The notes beneath the pieces are model-generated. The model saw nothing but the letters and a program-made list of their open reading frames with translations, searched no databases and had not been told where the DNA came from. Position numbers and translations under genes: made by a program. Positions 56,051-64,000 of a stretch of DNA of 64,000 bases are shown here, one piece after another. Origin of the DNA: Syngnathus acus (Eukaryota; Chordata; Actinopteri; Syngnathiformes; Syngnathidae); assembly GCF_901709675.1 (NCBI RefSeq), contig NC_051087.1:14934067-14998066 (forward strand). The letters run 5' to 3'. Within the stretch, counting starts at the first letter, position 1. The number at the start of each line of letters is the position of its first letter.

Positions 56051-56284
56051 TTTGACGACACTTTTACTACACCGCAAAATTATAATTAATTAATTACTCC
56101 GCTGTGCTATTTCCGCAGAATCCGTCTGCTGCAGTCATTTCTCCGCCAGAAGGGTAAGACTGCCCCCTACTGGCGATCTTTCGCCGTTACATCACCATTG
56201 AGTCCACACACAATTCGGGTGCCATTGTGAGTAAATTATCCTCTCACTAAACCAAACTCCTTTGTCTCATGAGTCTGCGAGCAT

Positions 56285-56976
56285 TTCGACGTCTAATAGA
56301 CGTTTATTAGACGTCTATATGCTAACCAGACGTCTCGGCTAAAACACGTCTAAAAGTGTAACAAATATAGACGTCTATGGCATAGACGTCTTTTAGACGT
56401 CTTTTATGTGAAAGTGTTTTTAGACGTTTATTGAGTAGATGTTCGAATGATGACTAATAGCTATCAGCGCTAATCATTTGAACATCTAGATGTCACGTCT
56501 CGTCCCAAGCCGTTCCACTGTGTATATAAGTCCTGTCTGCCCCTCACGCCCCGTCGGATTGTTGTCGTCTTAATGTCTTCATGTCTTTTGGTTGCACATC
56601 TTTGTCGGTCAGTCCTGTTGTTGGTTTTGTTAAGTCATGTCAGTTTTGCCGAGTCTGTTAGTTTGTGTTCTCCAATAAACGTCTTTTAGACGTCTTTTAT
56701 GTGAAAGTGTTTTTAGACGTTTATTGAGTAGATGTTCGAATGATGGCTAATAGCTATCAGCGCTAATCATTTGAACATCTAGATGTCACGTCTCGTCCCA
56801 AGCCGTTCCACTGTGTATATAAGTCCTGTCTGCCCCTCACGCCCCGTCGGATTGTTGTCGTCTTAATGTCTTTTGGTTGCACATCTTTGTCGGTCAGTCC
56901 TGTTGTTGGTTTTGTTAAGTCATGTCAGTTTGCCGAGTCTGTTAGTTTGTGTTCTCCAATAAACCCTGGTCCAAGC
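56285..56976. repeat. GACGTC-rich palindromic sequence with 293-bp tandem duplication
   Basis: 56285-56440 contains about ten TAGACGTC/GACGTCTA words. A hairpin follows (AGATGTTCGAATGAT ... ATCATTTGAACATCT). The block from about 56391 is duplicated at a 293-bp offset together with the first part of the LTR. Confidence 0.85.
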
Positions 56977-57013
56977 TGCATTTGGTCGCCCTGCTCCATT
57001 CCGTTCCTTGACA
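56491..57013 (+). mobile_element. Gypsy-type LTR, solo, with partial tandem duplication
   Basis: The complete copy 56784-57013 runs TGTCACGTCTCGTCCC to CCGTTCCTTGACA. A partial copy at 56491-56683 lacks the 3' end. CTAGA precedes both copies and follows at 57014-57018, giving a 5-bp duplication. TATATAAG and AATAAA signals are present. Its 3' part resembles the LTR at 15807-16190. Confidence 0.85.
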
Positions 57014-57018
57014 CTAGA

Positions 57019-57710
57019 TGTCTATTCAACTTCAATACATTTAACCTGAGATCCTTACCTTTGTGTAGTTCCAGGATTTTTGGGAAAATATACAGTGTGT
57101 TTTTGGACTTCTAACTTTATTTCAGTCACACATATGTGTATATATTGGTGCTAACTGCAAATCTAAATAAATGCATTTTTGAAAACATTATCAAACCATC
57201 AAAAACAGAATAATGTGCAAATATATCATTATTTAGACAGCGTCAAATAAGGACAACATTCAAAAAATAAAATATTCAAAATATAGAAAAAAAATCTTTT
57301 GGTTAATTTCCTCATATAGCCCCCACCACCACAACGCGCTGGCGCCTGTTTTAATTTCAGTGCTATAGATTTATACACTGATTCCTCCGTGGCCTCCGGG
57401 TATGATACCTGGACTGCTTCTGCAAACACAGACCGAGGATAAATGGTAAATTTTCGATATTAATATTAGATGAGGATGCATGAAATTTGCTAGGCCGCAG
57501 AAAAAAAATTCAAGGCATTTTGCGACCACCTTTTGATGTGCATAACATTTCAATGTAAGCTAAAAGTTAAACATGGTTACAAGGGACCTGGCTCAATGAC
57601 ACCACCCGTTATTGACTGGGTTACGCTGTAAGTAATTAAGAAATAAAGTCAGACTATAACCATAGAAATTTAATGGAGACAAACCATGTTAATTAAGTAA
57701 CTGTCAGAAT
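57019..57710. other. Non-coding interval, unassigned
   Basis: AT-rich. A 66-codon minus-strand open frame (57229-57429) has no recognisable domain. Confidence 0.45.
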
Positions 57711-57779
57711 TAGTGATGTGCATTCCAGTTCTTTTAGGTGAACTGAATCTTTTGAATCAGTTCACTCAAAAGATTTGTT

Positions 57780-59205
57780 CAAACGAATCGTTCAATGAAT
57801 CCAAGTCTTGGATAGATGGGAGGTTGATTCCAATGATCTTTTCTGCAGTCCTGATTGTCCGTTGCAGTCTGTGCTTGTCTTGTTTGGAGGCTGATCCAAA
57901 CCAGACAGTGATGGAGGTGCAGAGGACAGACTGGATGATGGCAGTGTAGAAGGTCTTCAGAAGCTCTCGCGGCAGGTTGAACTTCTTGAGCTGTCTCAGG
58001 AAGTACAGCCTCTGCTGGGCCTTCTTTCGGACAGAGTCTATGTGGCCGGTCCATTTCAGGTCCCGAGAGATTGTGGTTCCCAGGAACTTGAAGGTGTCTG
58101 TGGAGAGAATAGTATTACTGCGGATAGTGAGGGGTAAAAGTGGTGAAGGGTCTCGCCTGAAATCCACTTCCATCCAGGCTTGGAGGTCCTGCCTTGACTC
58201 CACTGTCCACTTCCTCACAGTCCTCACCACAGGCTTAGAAGTTTTTAGTTTCTGCCTGTAGGCCGGGATCAGATGAACTAGACAGTGGTCCGAGATTCCT
58301 AAAGCTGCCCGAGCCGCAGAGTGGTATGCATCCTTGATCACGGTGTAGCAGTGGTCCAGAGTCTGTGCCCCTCTGGTGGGACACGTTACGTGCTGTCTGT
58401 ATCTGGGCAGTTCGTGTGCGAGGTTCGCCCTGTTAAGATCACCCAGAACAATGATTAGTGAGTTTGGTAGAAGTTTCTCAATGTCTGTTACCTGGTCAGC
58501 CAGCATCTGCGTGGCTTCACTCGCACGTGCGTGTGGTGGGATGTAAACAGCCGCCATGACGATCGAGGAGAACTCCCGTGGTGAATAGAACGGCCGGCAG
58601 TTTATGAAAAGTGTTTCTAGGAGAGGGCTGCAAAACTCTTTCAACACCGTGACATCAGTACACCAACGTTCATTAATGTAGAAACAGAGACCACCTCCAT
58701 TTGATTTTCCGGAGAGCTCCGCGCTGCGATCTGCTCGCGTTAGCCTGAACCCGGCTAGCTCCACGGCGTGGTGGGGGGTTCGTTCGCTGAGCCACGTTTC
58801 CACAAAGCACAGCGCGGCGGATCTGCTGAAGTCCGTGTTCCTTGAAGTGAGGAGCAGCAGTTCGTCCATCTTGTTCGCCAGGGAGCGGACATTCGCCAGA
58901 TGAATTGACGGTAGGGCAGAACGGAACCCTCTCTGCCTCAGCCTTACGAGTGCTCCGGCTCGTTTTCCGCGCCGCCGTCGTCGCGCTAGCTTGTACAGCA
59001 CCGCCGCTCCGGCTAGAATCTCCGACAAACAGTCTGAATCGGAGAGAACAGGAGAGAAAATACCAGAAGAAGACTGTCCGATGTTTAACAGCGCTTCTCT
59101 GGTAAAAGTGATCCGGGATGGACAGCAGAGGACACAGAAAACACACAAAATAAGACAAATAAACAGAGAGCGACTCACCGTGGCTGCCATCCGCGGCGCC
59201 ATCAT
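57780..59205 (-). CDS. Internally deleted Rex1-like LINE: in-frame endonuclease/RT-tail fusion ORF
   Basis: One open frame of 479 codons from ATG 59203-59205. Residues about 10-28 are strongly hydrophobic (SLFICLILCVFCVLCC), followed by a basic stretch (RRRRRGKRAG). Then comes a complete-looking apurinic-type endonuclease (IHLANVRSLANKMDE, ALCFVETWLSE, GGGLCFYINERW, IIVLGDLNRANL, LGISDHCLVHL). After WMEVDFR the frame passes directly into the post-RT region (FKFLGTTISRDLKW, AQQRLYFLRQLKKF, GSASKQDKHRLQ). All RT catalytic motifs (A, B, C) are missing. The last residues and the stop are supplied by the hAT inverted repeat. A splice-like or replication-slip deletion kept the frame. Confidence 0.88.
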
Positions 59206-59269
59206 ATGACGTTATGAGTTGGTGTCCCCAAAATTAACAAATGTCGGCATAACGGGTTTTTTTTTTTCA

Positions 59270-59560
59270 AACTTTTATTCAAACACAAACACATTCGATA
59301 TATAATAACACCATCAACTACAAGCCAACAAACATCAATGTCGGCATAAAGTGTGTCGGCTGAAATGTGTTAATTACCCGAGCCAATTATTATTATATAT
59401 AATAATTGGGGGGGGGGGGGGGTTAGGGGGGGTGTATTGTTGTAGTTGTATTGTTTGATGTGTATGGCTTGATTCCACTGGATGTAAAAAACAAACAAAA
59501 GAATCTGTGTGTGTGTGTGTTTAGGGTTAGGGGGGAATCTTTTGAGTGAACTGATTCTAA
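59270..59560. repeat. Low-complexity stretch with poly-T, poly-G and TG runs
   Basis: Poly-T near 59271, TATAATAATTATTA near 59388, a G-run at 59407-59424 and a GT run near 59506. Nothing coding. Confidence 0.85.
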
Positions 59561-59876
59561 AGATTCAGTTCACCTAAAAGAAATGGAATGCACATCACTA
59601 TCTCTCACCCGGCGTCACTGACTCGTTCATGAACGGGAAATTACGTCACTGACTTGTAAAGTCCCTCCTCCATCTATCGCTCGCTGGCGCTGCTGATTGG
59701 TCGTTCGCGAAGATTCACGAGTGAGTGACAGACAGCATTGCCGCTATGCCATTGCCAGCCGACACACTTTATGGCATAAAGTTACGGCGTAAGGCATTGC
59801 ATGTAATGTGGGCACGAAGTTCGGAAGCCAAGATAACTCGAAGCAACCCGTCTGTGTCCAGTGTGATCATTATACA

Positions 59877-59891
59877 TGGTGTCAGAAGTGG
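59877..59891 (+). promoter_or_regulatory. Retrotransposon primer-binding site
   Basis: TGGTGTCAGAAGTGG directly follows TATACA, the expected CA end of an LTR. This word is a known primer-binding type in metazoan Ty3/Gypsy elements. It marks the 5' LTR boundary of the chimeric element at about 59876. Confidence 0.7.
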
Positions 59892-60084
59892 CAAACTGTG
59901 AGTCTCCGTGTTATTTTGAGCTAAAGTTTTTGAAATGTTTTTGTGCAGTTTGAACCGAAACTGACCACTAGGAAGACGACAGAGCCCAGAGCGGAGTCCT
60001 AGCATGTTAGCACCAGCACACAGGCAAGTGAGGCGAGCAACGGTGCACCTGAGGTCCCGCCTGTGAAAGAGAGAATCAAGGGAG

Positions 60085-60360
60085 ATGGCGACAGCTGTGC
60101 AACTGCCACCCCCAGACCTATTTGACATTTCAACCCCTCCAGAATGGCCACGGTGGATCCGCAGATTCGAGAGGTTCCGCATCGCAACGGCTCTCGACAA
60201 CAGGGAGGAAGAATACCAGGTGAATTCACTCCTGTATGCAATAGCAGATGCAGCGGATAATGTGCTCGCAGTTTTGCAATTAACTGTGGCTCATAAAAAG
60301 AAATATGCGACTGTTAAAGCAGCATTTGAGCAGAACTACGTTGGAAAGCACTCACCGATG
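60085..60360 (+). CDS. gag: Ty3/Gypsy gag N-terminal part of chimeric element
   Basis: ATG-started frame with [55 protein letters not shown] and [18 protein letters not shown], the capsid start typical of K02A2.6-like Gypsy gag. After about residue 92 the sequence no longer looks like gag, and the frame runs on to 60468 in foreign sequence. The distance from the primer-binding site (about 195 bp) is normal. Protease, RT and RNase H do not follow. Confidence 0.8.
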
Positions 60361-61228
60361 GCCGATGTTTTTTGCCTCTGCTGTGGAAAAAGCGCGATAG
60401 AGACTCGGATTGTGTCCGTCTCTACCACCGCACCCCTTTTTCAGGACTCAACATTCTCCACAGAATAACATTCAACCGCTCATTTTTGTTGAGACGTATT
60501 AAAAACAGGGGCGGCGCAACGATGTGGATCCACGTCCGCAAGGAGACCCGAACCGTGGATGATCTCTCCAGGCTGACCAACATCGAGACCCTCCGCGTGA
60601 AAATACCGGACATCTTCAATGTGAGCCCACAGGAACAGCGCCTCTTCTACCGGGGCAAGCGGATGGAAGATGGCCACACAACATTTGATTATAATGTGGG
60701 TCTCAATGACATTGTCCAGCTGCTGATTTGCTCCCAAACAGATCCTCCGGACAGGCCTCTGGCCAAGGACCCACGATAAAGACAATGATCACAACGACAC
60801 AGACTGCCGACGAGAGCAACCCGGACGCCATTGCCCCTAATAACTCAGCTAGCACAAAAAATGGCATCAAGCCTTAGAGTCCCATGTGCGACACCCAACC
60901 GCTGACATCCAGCAAGAACACGCTAGTGGATCCGGGAATCGGGAAATACAAAATTAGTCCGCTAGTAGACTGCAGGGACGTGACCGTGGGCGCCTGGTTT
61001 GAAGCCTGTGTAGAAAACGTGACGCGCACCCCAAAAGGACCCATCAAGAACAACGTGGGGCGGCCATTCATGAAAATACTTTCGACGGAAAAAAACACGA
61101 AAATCCGCGGATCCGCGGAAAATTCTCATCCCTGACTCCGAGAGCAACGAAGCCTCCACATCGCAGACGGACTACACTGAAGAGGACGTCATCTATCACA
61201 TTAAATATGAGGACTACCCCGAGAACGG
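60361..61228 (+). pseudogene. uhrf1: Intronless UHRF1 fragment (5' UTR?, UBL, tandem Tudor) inside Gypsy
   Basis: ATG at 60522 opens [46 protein letters not shown] and [11 protein letters not shown], the UHRF1 ubiquitin-like domain, ending at a stop at 60777. Further in other frames: LVDPGIGKYKISPLVDCRDV, TVGAWFEACVENVTR, and after a 65-bp insert EEDVIYHIKYEDYPENG, all tandem-Tudor sequence. There are no introns where the gene has them, at least two frameshifts and one stop. The 160 bp before the ATG may be UHRF1 5' UTR. No poly(A) or target duplication ends it: the sequence changes to integrase at about 61228. Dead as a gene; its setting is the notable point. Confidence 0.85.
61066..61134. 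mobile_element. Solo end of a hAT-like element in UHRF1
   Basis: TCGACGGAAAAAAACACG through the palindrome TCCGCGGATCCGCGGA to TTCTCATCCCTG, nearly the same as 55395-55459. Only one end is present; it interrupts the Tudor coding sequence. Confidence 0.7.
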
Positions 61229-61544
61229 TCTGGTGACCGGGCATCTCCGCCCAGATAGGACACCTGGTGGAAAGTTGTGGAATACGTCATACACACAGAT
61301 CACAACTCAAAGAACCACTGCTGCCTACTCCCCTGCCGGACCGCCCGTGGCAAAGGATTGGAATGGATCTGTTCGAGTGGTCCAAGAGAGAGTACTTGTT
61401 GATCATAGACTATTTCTCAAGATACATTGAAATAGCAGAGTTCAAAAGCACTTCGGCTGAAGTGACAATCAGAGCTATTAAAGAGGTCTTCGCCAGGCAT
61501 GGGACTGCAGAGATTGTAGTATCGGACAACGGGCCCCAGTAGTG
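61229..61544 (+). pseudogene. Gypsy integrase fragment of chimeric element
   Basis: In frame: PGISAQIGHLVESC (zinc-finger end), QLKEPLLPTPLPDRPWQRIG, MDLFEWSKREYLLIIDYFSR (first catalytic D) and TAEIVVSDNGPQ (second D), then TAG. An in-frame TGA lies at the beginning. The third acidic residue and C-terminal part are lost; the frame ends against a purine-rich AGTAGTGGGATG and a TGTTGATC sequence that fits a polypurine tract and LTR start. Confidence 0.85.
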
Positions 61545-61550
61545 GGATGT

Positions 61551-61761
61551 GTTGATCTTATACAGTATGTGAGAGTCCTGCTTTGGCCATGGGAAGAGTC
61601 CTGCTTTGGCCATAGGACGAGTCCTGCTTTGGCCATGGGAAGAGTCCTGCTTTGGCCTGGCTGAGGGTCCTGTTCTGGAAGATATGAGACATATACACCT
61701 TTCAGATATAACATTTTGCTCACATTAAAACATTCGCATTTTGCACAATGACTTGTGCTGT
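61551..61761 (+). mobile_element. 3' LTR start of chimeric Gypsy element, with minisatellite
   Basis: TGTTGATCTTATACAGTATG follows the purine tract. At 61570-61665 there are four GAGTCCTGCTTTGGCCATGG units of about 23 bp. The LTR is split by SINE family 1 copy c; its end after 62078 is not defined. Confidence 0.55.
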
Positions 61762-62078
61762 AAGATTAAGATTAAAGATTAAAGTCCCAATGATCGTCAC
61801 ACACACACCTGGGTGCGGTGAAATTTGTCCTCTGCATTTAACCCATCCCCGTGTGATTTTAATCCATCCCCTGGGGGAGAGGGGAGCAGTGAGCAGCAGC
61901 GGTGCCGCGCTCGGGAATCAGTTGGTGATTTAACCCCCCAACTCCAACCCTTAATGCTGAGTGCCAAGCAGGGAGGCAATGGGTCCCATTTTTATAGTCT
62001 TTGGTATGACCCGGCCGGGGTTTGAACCCACAACCTTCCAGTCTCAGGGCGGACACTCTACCACTAGGCCACTGAGCT
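61762..62078 (-). mobile_element. tRNA-derived SINE, family 1, copy c
   Basis: Full-length minus-strand copy; tail repeats GATTAAA at 61762 and A/B boxes near 62010-62070. Confidence 0.92.
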
Positions 62079-62258
62079 GAATGTAGCTTGTGATACAGTG
62101 CAAATTCCTGTAACACTTTGTCTGTAAAATATCTAATTACACAGTTTTTCTTGGCATTTCTACTACCCATAAATGATCTTATAGTAACAACATTTAATGA
62201 TTAATATCCATAAAGACAAAATCTTAATAACAGTCACTAGAATATGCACAAATCTGAC

Positions 62259-62633
62259 TTAAATTTGACCTTGTTTTTCACATCTGTCCTTCTCACTTCT
62301 CCAATGGTTGTACACTTTGTCCAGGTTGATGGCTTCGTCTGCTTCTTGCTTTGACTTTATGCGCATCAGCTGGTCCAAATGTGTCACTTCAAGACGATTT
62401 CTGGATTTTGTTTTGATATGATTCATTAAACTAAATCCTCTTTCACAGTTGGCATTGCTGCATGTTTTGCAGAGTAGACCTTTCTCACTTGAAAAAGAAA
62501 AAATCTCACCCAATTTCACCGCTTTTTCTTCAATTTGCACATACTCCGACAGCCATTCCATCTTAAAAGAACTGCATTTCTTTTTTACTGTGGCTTGGTG
62601 AGTGGATGTATCGCTGCCTGTTCGTTTCGCCAT
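62259..62633 (-). CDS. Internally deleted hAT transposase, single short ORF
   Basis: 124 codons from ATG (MAKRTGSDTSTHQATVKKK). The N-terminal part has EWLSEYVQIEEKAVKLG and GLLCKTC, the start of a zinc finger of the kind preceding hAT transposases. It passes directly into SNANCERGFSLMNHIKTKSR and LEVTHLDQLMRIK, the hAT dimerisation region near the transposase C-terminus, and ends NHWRSEKDRCEKQGQI. The catalytic core is missing but the frame is kept. It lies in an element whose right terminus is at the window edge. It could produce a dimerisation-competent peptide; no function is claimed. Confidence 0.8.
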   Translation of the reverse strand: MAKRTGSDTSTHQATVKKKCSSFKMEWLSEYVQIEEKAVKLGEIFSFSSEKGLLCKTCSNANCERGFSLMNHIKTKSRNRLEVTHLDQLMRIKSKQEADEAINLDKVYNHWRSEKDRCEKQGQI

Positions 62634-62899
62634 GATGCGGGGTTTGTATTAGCATCAATTAACCTGCTAGCTAACCTGCACGGCGCATATAGGCAGGGCC
62701 CAGACGCAAGCACCGTCAATGCCATGATTGGCTTCGTACCGTAAGTGAACCGTATCGTATCATTGGCTGGACACCTGTCACTCACTGAGTGAGAAACAAA
62801 AAAAACAATATTATTGGGCGAATTAATTAGATCAGGTCTAATATTAATATAATATAATTGATATAATATATTATAATAATATATTCTAATCTAATATTA

Positions 62900-63892
62900 C
62901 CGTTTTTTTCCGTGTATAATGCGCCCCCATGTATAATACGCACCCTAAAAATGGCATGTTGATGCTGGAAAAAAGCCTGTACCCATGTATAATACGCACC
63001 CAATTATTATTTTTATTTTATTTATTTTTTTTTTAAGTCCCAATGATCGTCACACACGCAGGGAGGCAATGGGTCCCATTTTTATAGTCTTTGGTATGGT
63101 CTTAACTAGGCTGGATGTATTTTCTTTTGTTGGCGTTGATTTCTCCGACTGCCCATAAAGGCACCACCGCGATCAGATGAAAAGAGAGGAAAGTGACGTG
63201 CGGACATGTGAAAAAGGCGGCTCTGTATGGGAGAGACGTTGAAGAGGAATAAAAACACCCTTGGAAACCAAAACTTGCCCCTCGTCGTGACTCGGAGCCG
63301 CAACAAATGTTTCGGATTTGTGTAGGGTACATTGTGACAGCAAACGAGCAGGTGATCGAGCAAGCGTCTGATTCGAGAGCATTGCGTTCGTATGGAGCGT
63401 GTTTGAAGTGAACAGCAGAGACGAAAGGAACAAGGCAAAGTGTTGTGAAATAAAATATTACCTGTAATACGCATTTTGTTATTTGCTGATTGTATTAAAC
63501 TATCACATTCATTGTCAGTCAAGAAGAGAAGAGGACTATTATCCCTTCTTTGACGAAATGACCAGAGCACAGTACAAACACACTATTGTTCTTGTAACGT
63601 GTTTTGTATTTAAGTCCTGTCTGCCCCTCGCTCACCGTCGGATCATTGCATGTGTTACTGTCATGATGTCTGTTTGGTGTCTGTTCCTGTCTTTGGTAAT
63701 GTCACCCTGTCTTTTTGTTCCACGTCTTTGTCGGTCAGTCCTGTTGTTGGTTTTGTTGTACCATGATTTTCTTAAAAAAAAAAAGGAAAAAAAAAAAAAT
63801 TTAAAAAAATTTGTACCCATGTATAATGCGCACCCCAGATTTTAGGACAATAAATTAGTTAAATTTTGCGTATTATACACGGAAAAAAACGG
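62900..63892 (-). mobile_element. Non-autonomous TA-target DNA transposon, copy 2
   Basis: Same termini as copy 1 with TA on both sides (62898-62899 and 63893-63894). Carries the same SINE-1 fragment (63037-63100) and a longer Gypsy-LTR fragment (63594-63770, TTGTCGGTCAGTCCTGTTGT) than copy 1. Confidence 0.88.
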
Positions 63893-63894
63893 TA

Positions 63895-64000
63895 ATTAAT
63901 ACATTATCTTGATGTTGTTTATGCGCTGGATAGATTTTCTTGTGCGCTGAGACTGTGCGGGCAGTGCGCGATTGCGCACGCGCGCAGCTTAGAGGGAACA
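63895..64000 (-). mobile_element. Right end of a hAT element, cut by the window
   Basis: The minus strand from the edge reads TGTTCCCTCTAAGCTGCGCG and continues with GCGCAATCGCGCACTG, a common vertebrate hAT terminus (usually preceded by CAG). It probably belongs with the transposase remnant at 62259-62633. Confidence 0.7.

Larger units (their letters stand above)
57711..59600. mobile_element. hAT-like element with 65-bp inverted ends, split by a LINE
   Basis: TAGTGATGTGCATTCC at 57711 is inverted at 59585-59600, and the inverted repeat extends about 65 bp (AGTTCACTCAAAAGATT). The interior beyond the LINE is a G-run (59406-59425) and simple sequence with no transposase. Flanking 8-mers do not match. 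Confidence 0.7.

Noticed and set aside
57229-57429. 66-codon minus ORF with a weakly Myb-like look
   Set aside because: Too short and no clear motif; left as unassigned.

Overview
The window is eukaryotic and almost certainly from a teleost fish. The evidence is the set of mobile elements: Rex3-type RTE LINEs with GATG tails, Rex1/Babar-like LINEs, L2 LINEs, chromovirus-type Ty3/Gypsy elements, hAT and Tc1/mariner-like miniature elements, and two tRNA-derived SINE families with fish-type heads. There are no operons or bacterial signals. I cannot name the species. Host-gene content is small: two kinesin motor exons of a CENP-E-like gene and one unplaced exon (minus strand, 206-1058), two exons of a fibrinogen-related domain gene (1274-1791), one intact 5S rRNA gene, a U2 snRNA fragment, a tRNA-Leu-like sequence, and a decayed intronless piece of UHRF1 inside a Gypsy element.

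Layout. 1-2 kb holds host exon fragments on diverging strands. 2.9-6.1 kb holds LINE tails, microsatellites, a solo Gypsy LTR and a SINE. 6.1-7.2 kb is a remnant 5S rDNA array. 7.2-12.2 kb is a Rex3 copy (minus) carrying a miniature DNA transposon and a solo LTR, then another LTR. 12.2-17.3 kb is a nest of LINEs, a Gypsy LTR and minisatellites. 17.3-19.4 kb is an LTR split by a LINE. 20.0-26.5 kb has a U2 fragment, a long L2 ORF, a tRNA-Leu-like sequence, a BED-finger hAT derivative and the 5' half of a Rex1-like LINE. 26.5-38.5 kb is a Russian doll: a dead Gypsy element holds two LINEs, and a third LINE adjoining it was itself split by an almost full-length chromovirus and a solo LTR. 39.0-41.5 kb is a composite hAT-like element with palindromic arms. 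42.4-47.4 kb is a LINE broken by a SINE and by a 3 kb Rex3 with an open reading frame. 47.8-50.5 kb is LTR material. 50.6-53.4 kb is a second solo-LTR-bearing Rex3 (plus). 53.4-57.0 kb is nested DNA transposons and a duplicated LTR. 57.7-59.6 kb is a hAT element holding an internally deleted LINE. 59.8-61.8 kb is the Gypsy gag-UHRF1-integrase chimera. 62.2-64.0 kb is a deleted hAT transposase gene with a miniature transposon inserted upstream.

Three observations stand out. (1) Gag, a sense-oriented intronless UHRF1 fragment (ubiquitin-like plus tandem-Tudor regions) and integrase lie in one line between a primer-binding site and a polypurine/LTR start, with protease-RT-RNaseH missing; this looks like host mRNA capture by a retrotransposon. 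(2) The order Rex3(with the same solo LTR at the same base)-LTR1-LTR2 occurs at 7.2-19.4 kb and, inverted, at 49.1-53.4 kb, indicating an inverted segmental duplication. (3) CENP-E and fibrinogen-domain exons diverge from a 215-bp interval and both lack their upstream exons, which suggests a rearrangement junction or an assembly join.
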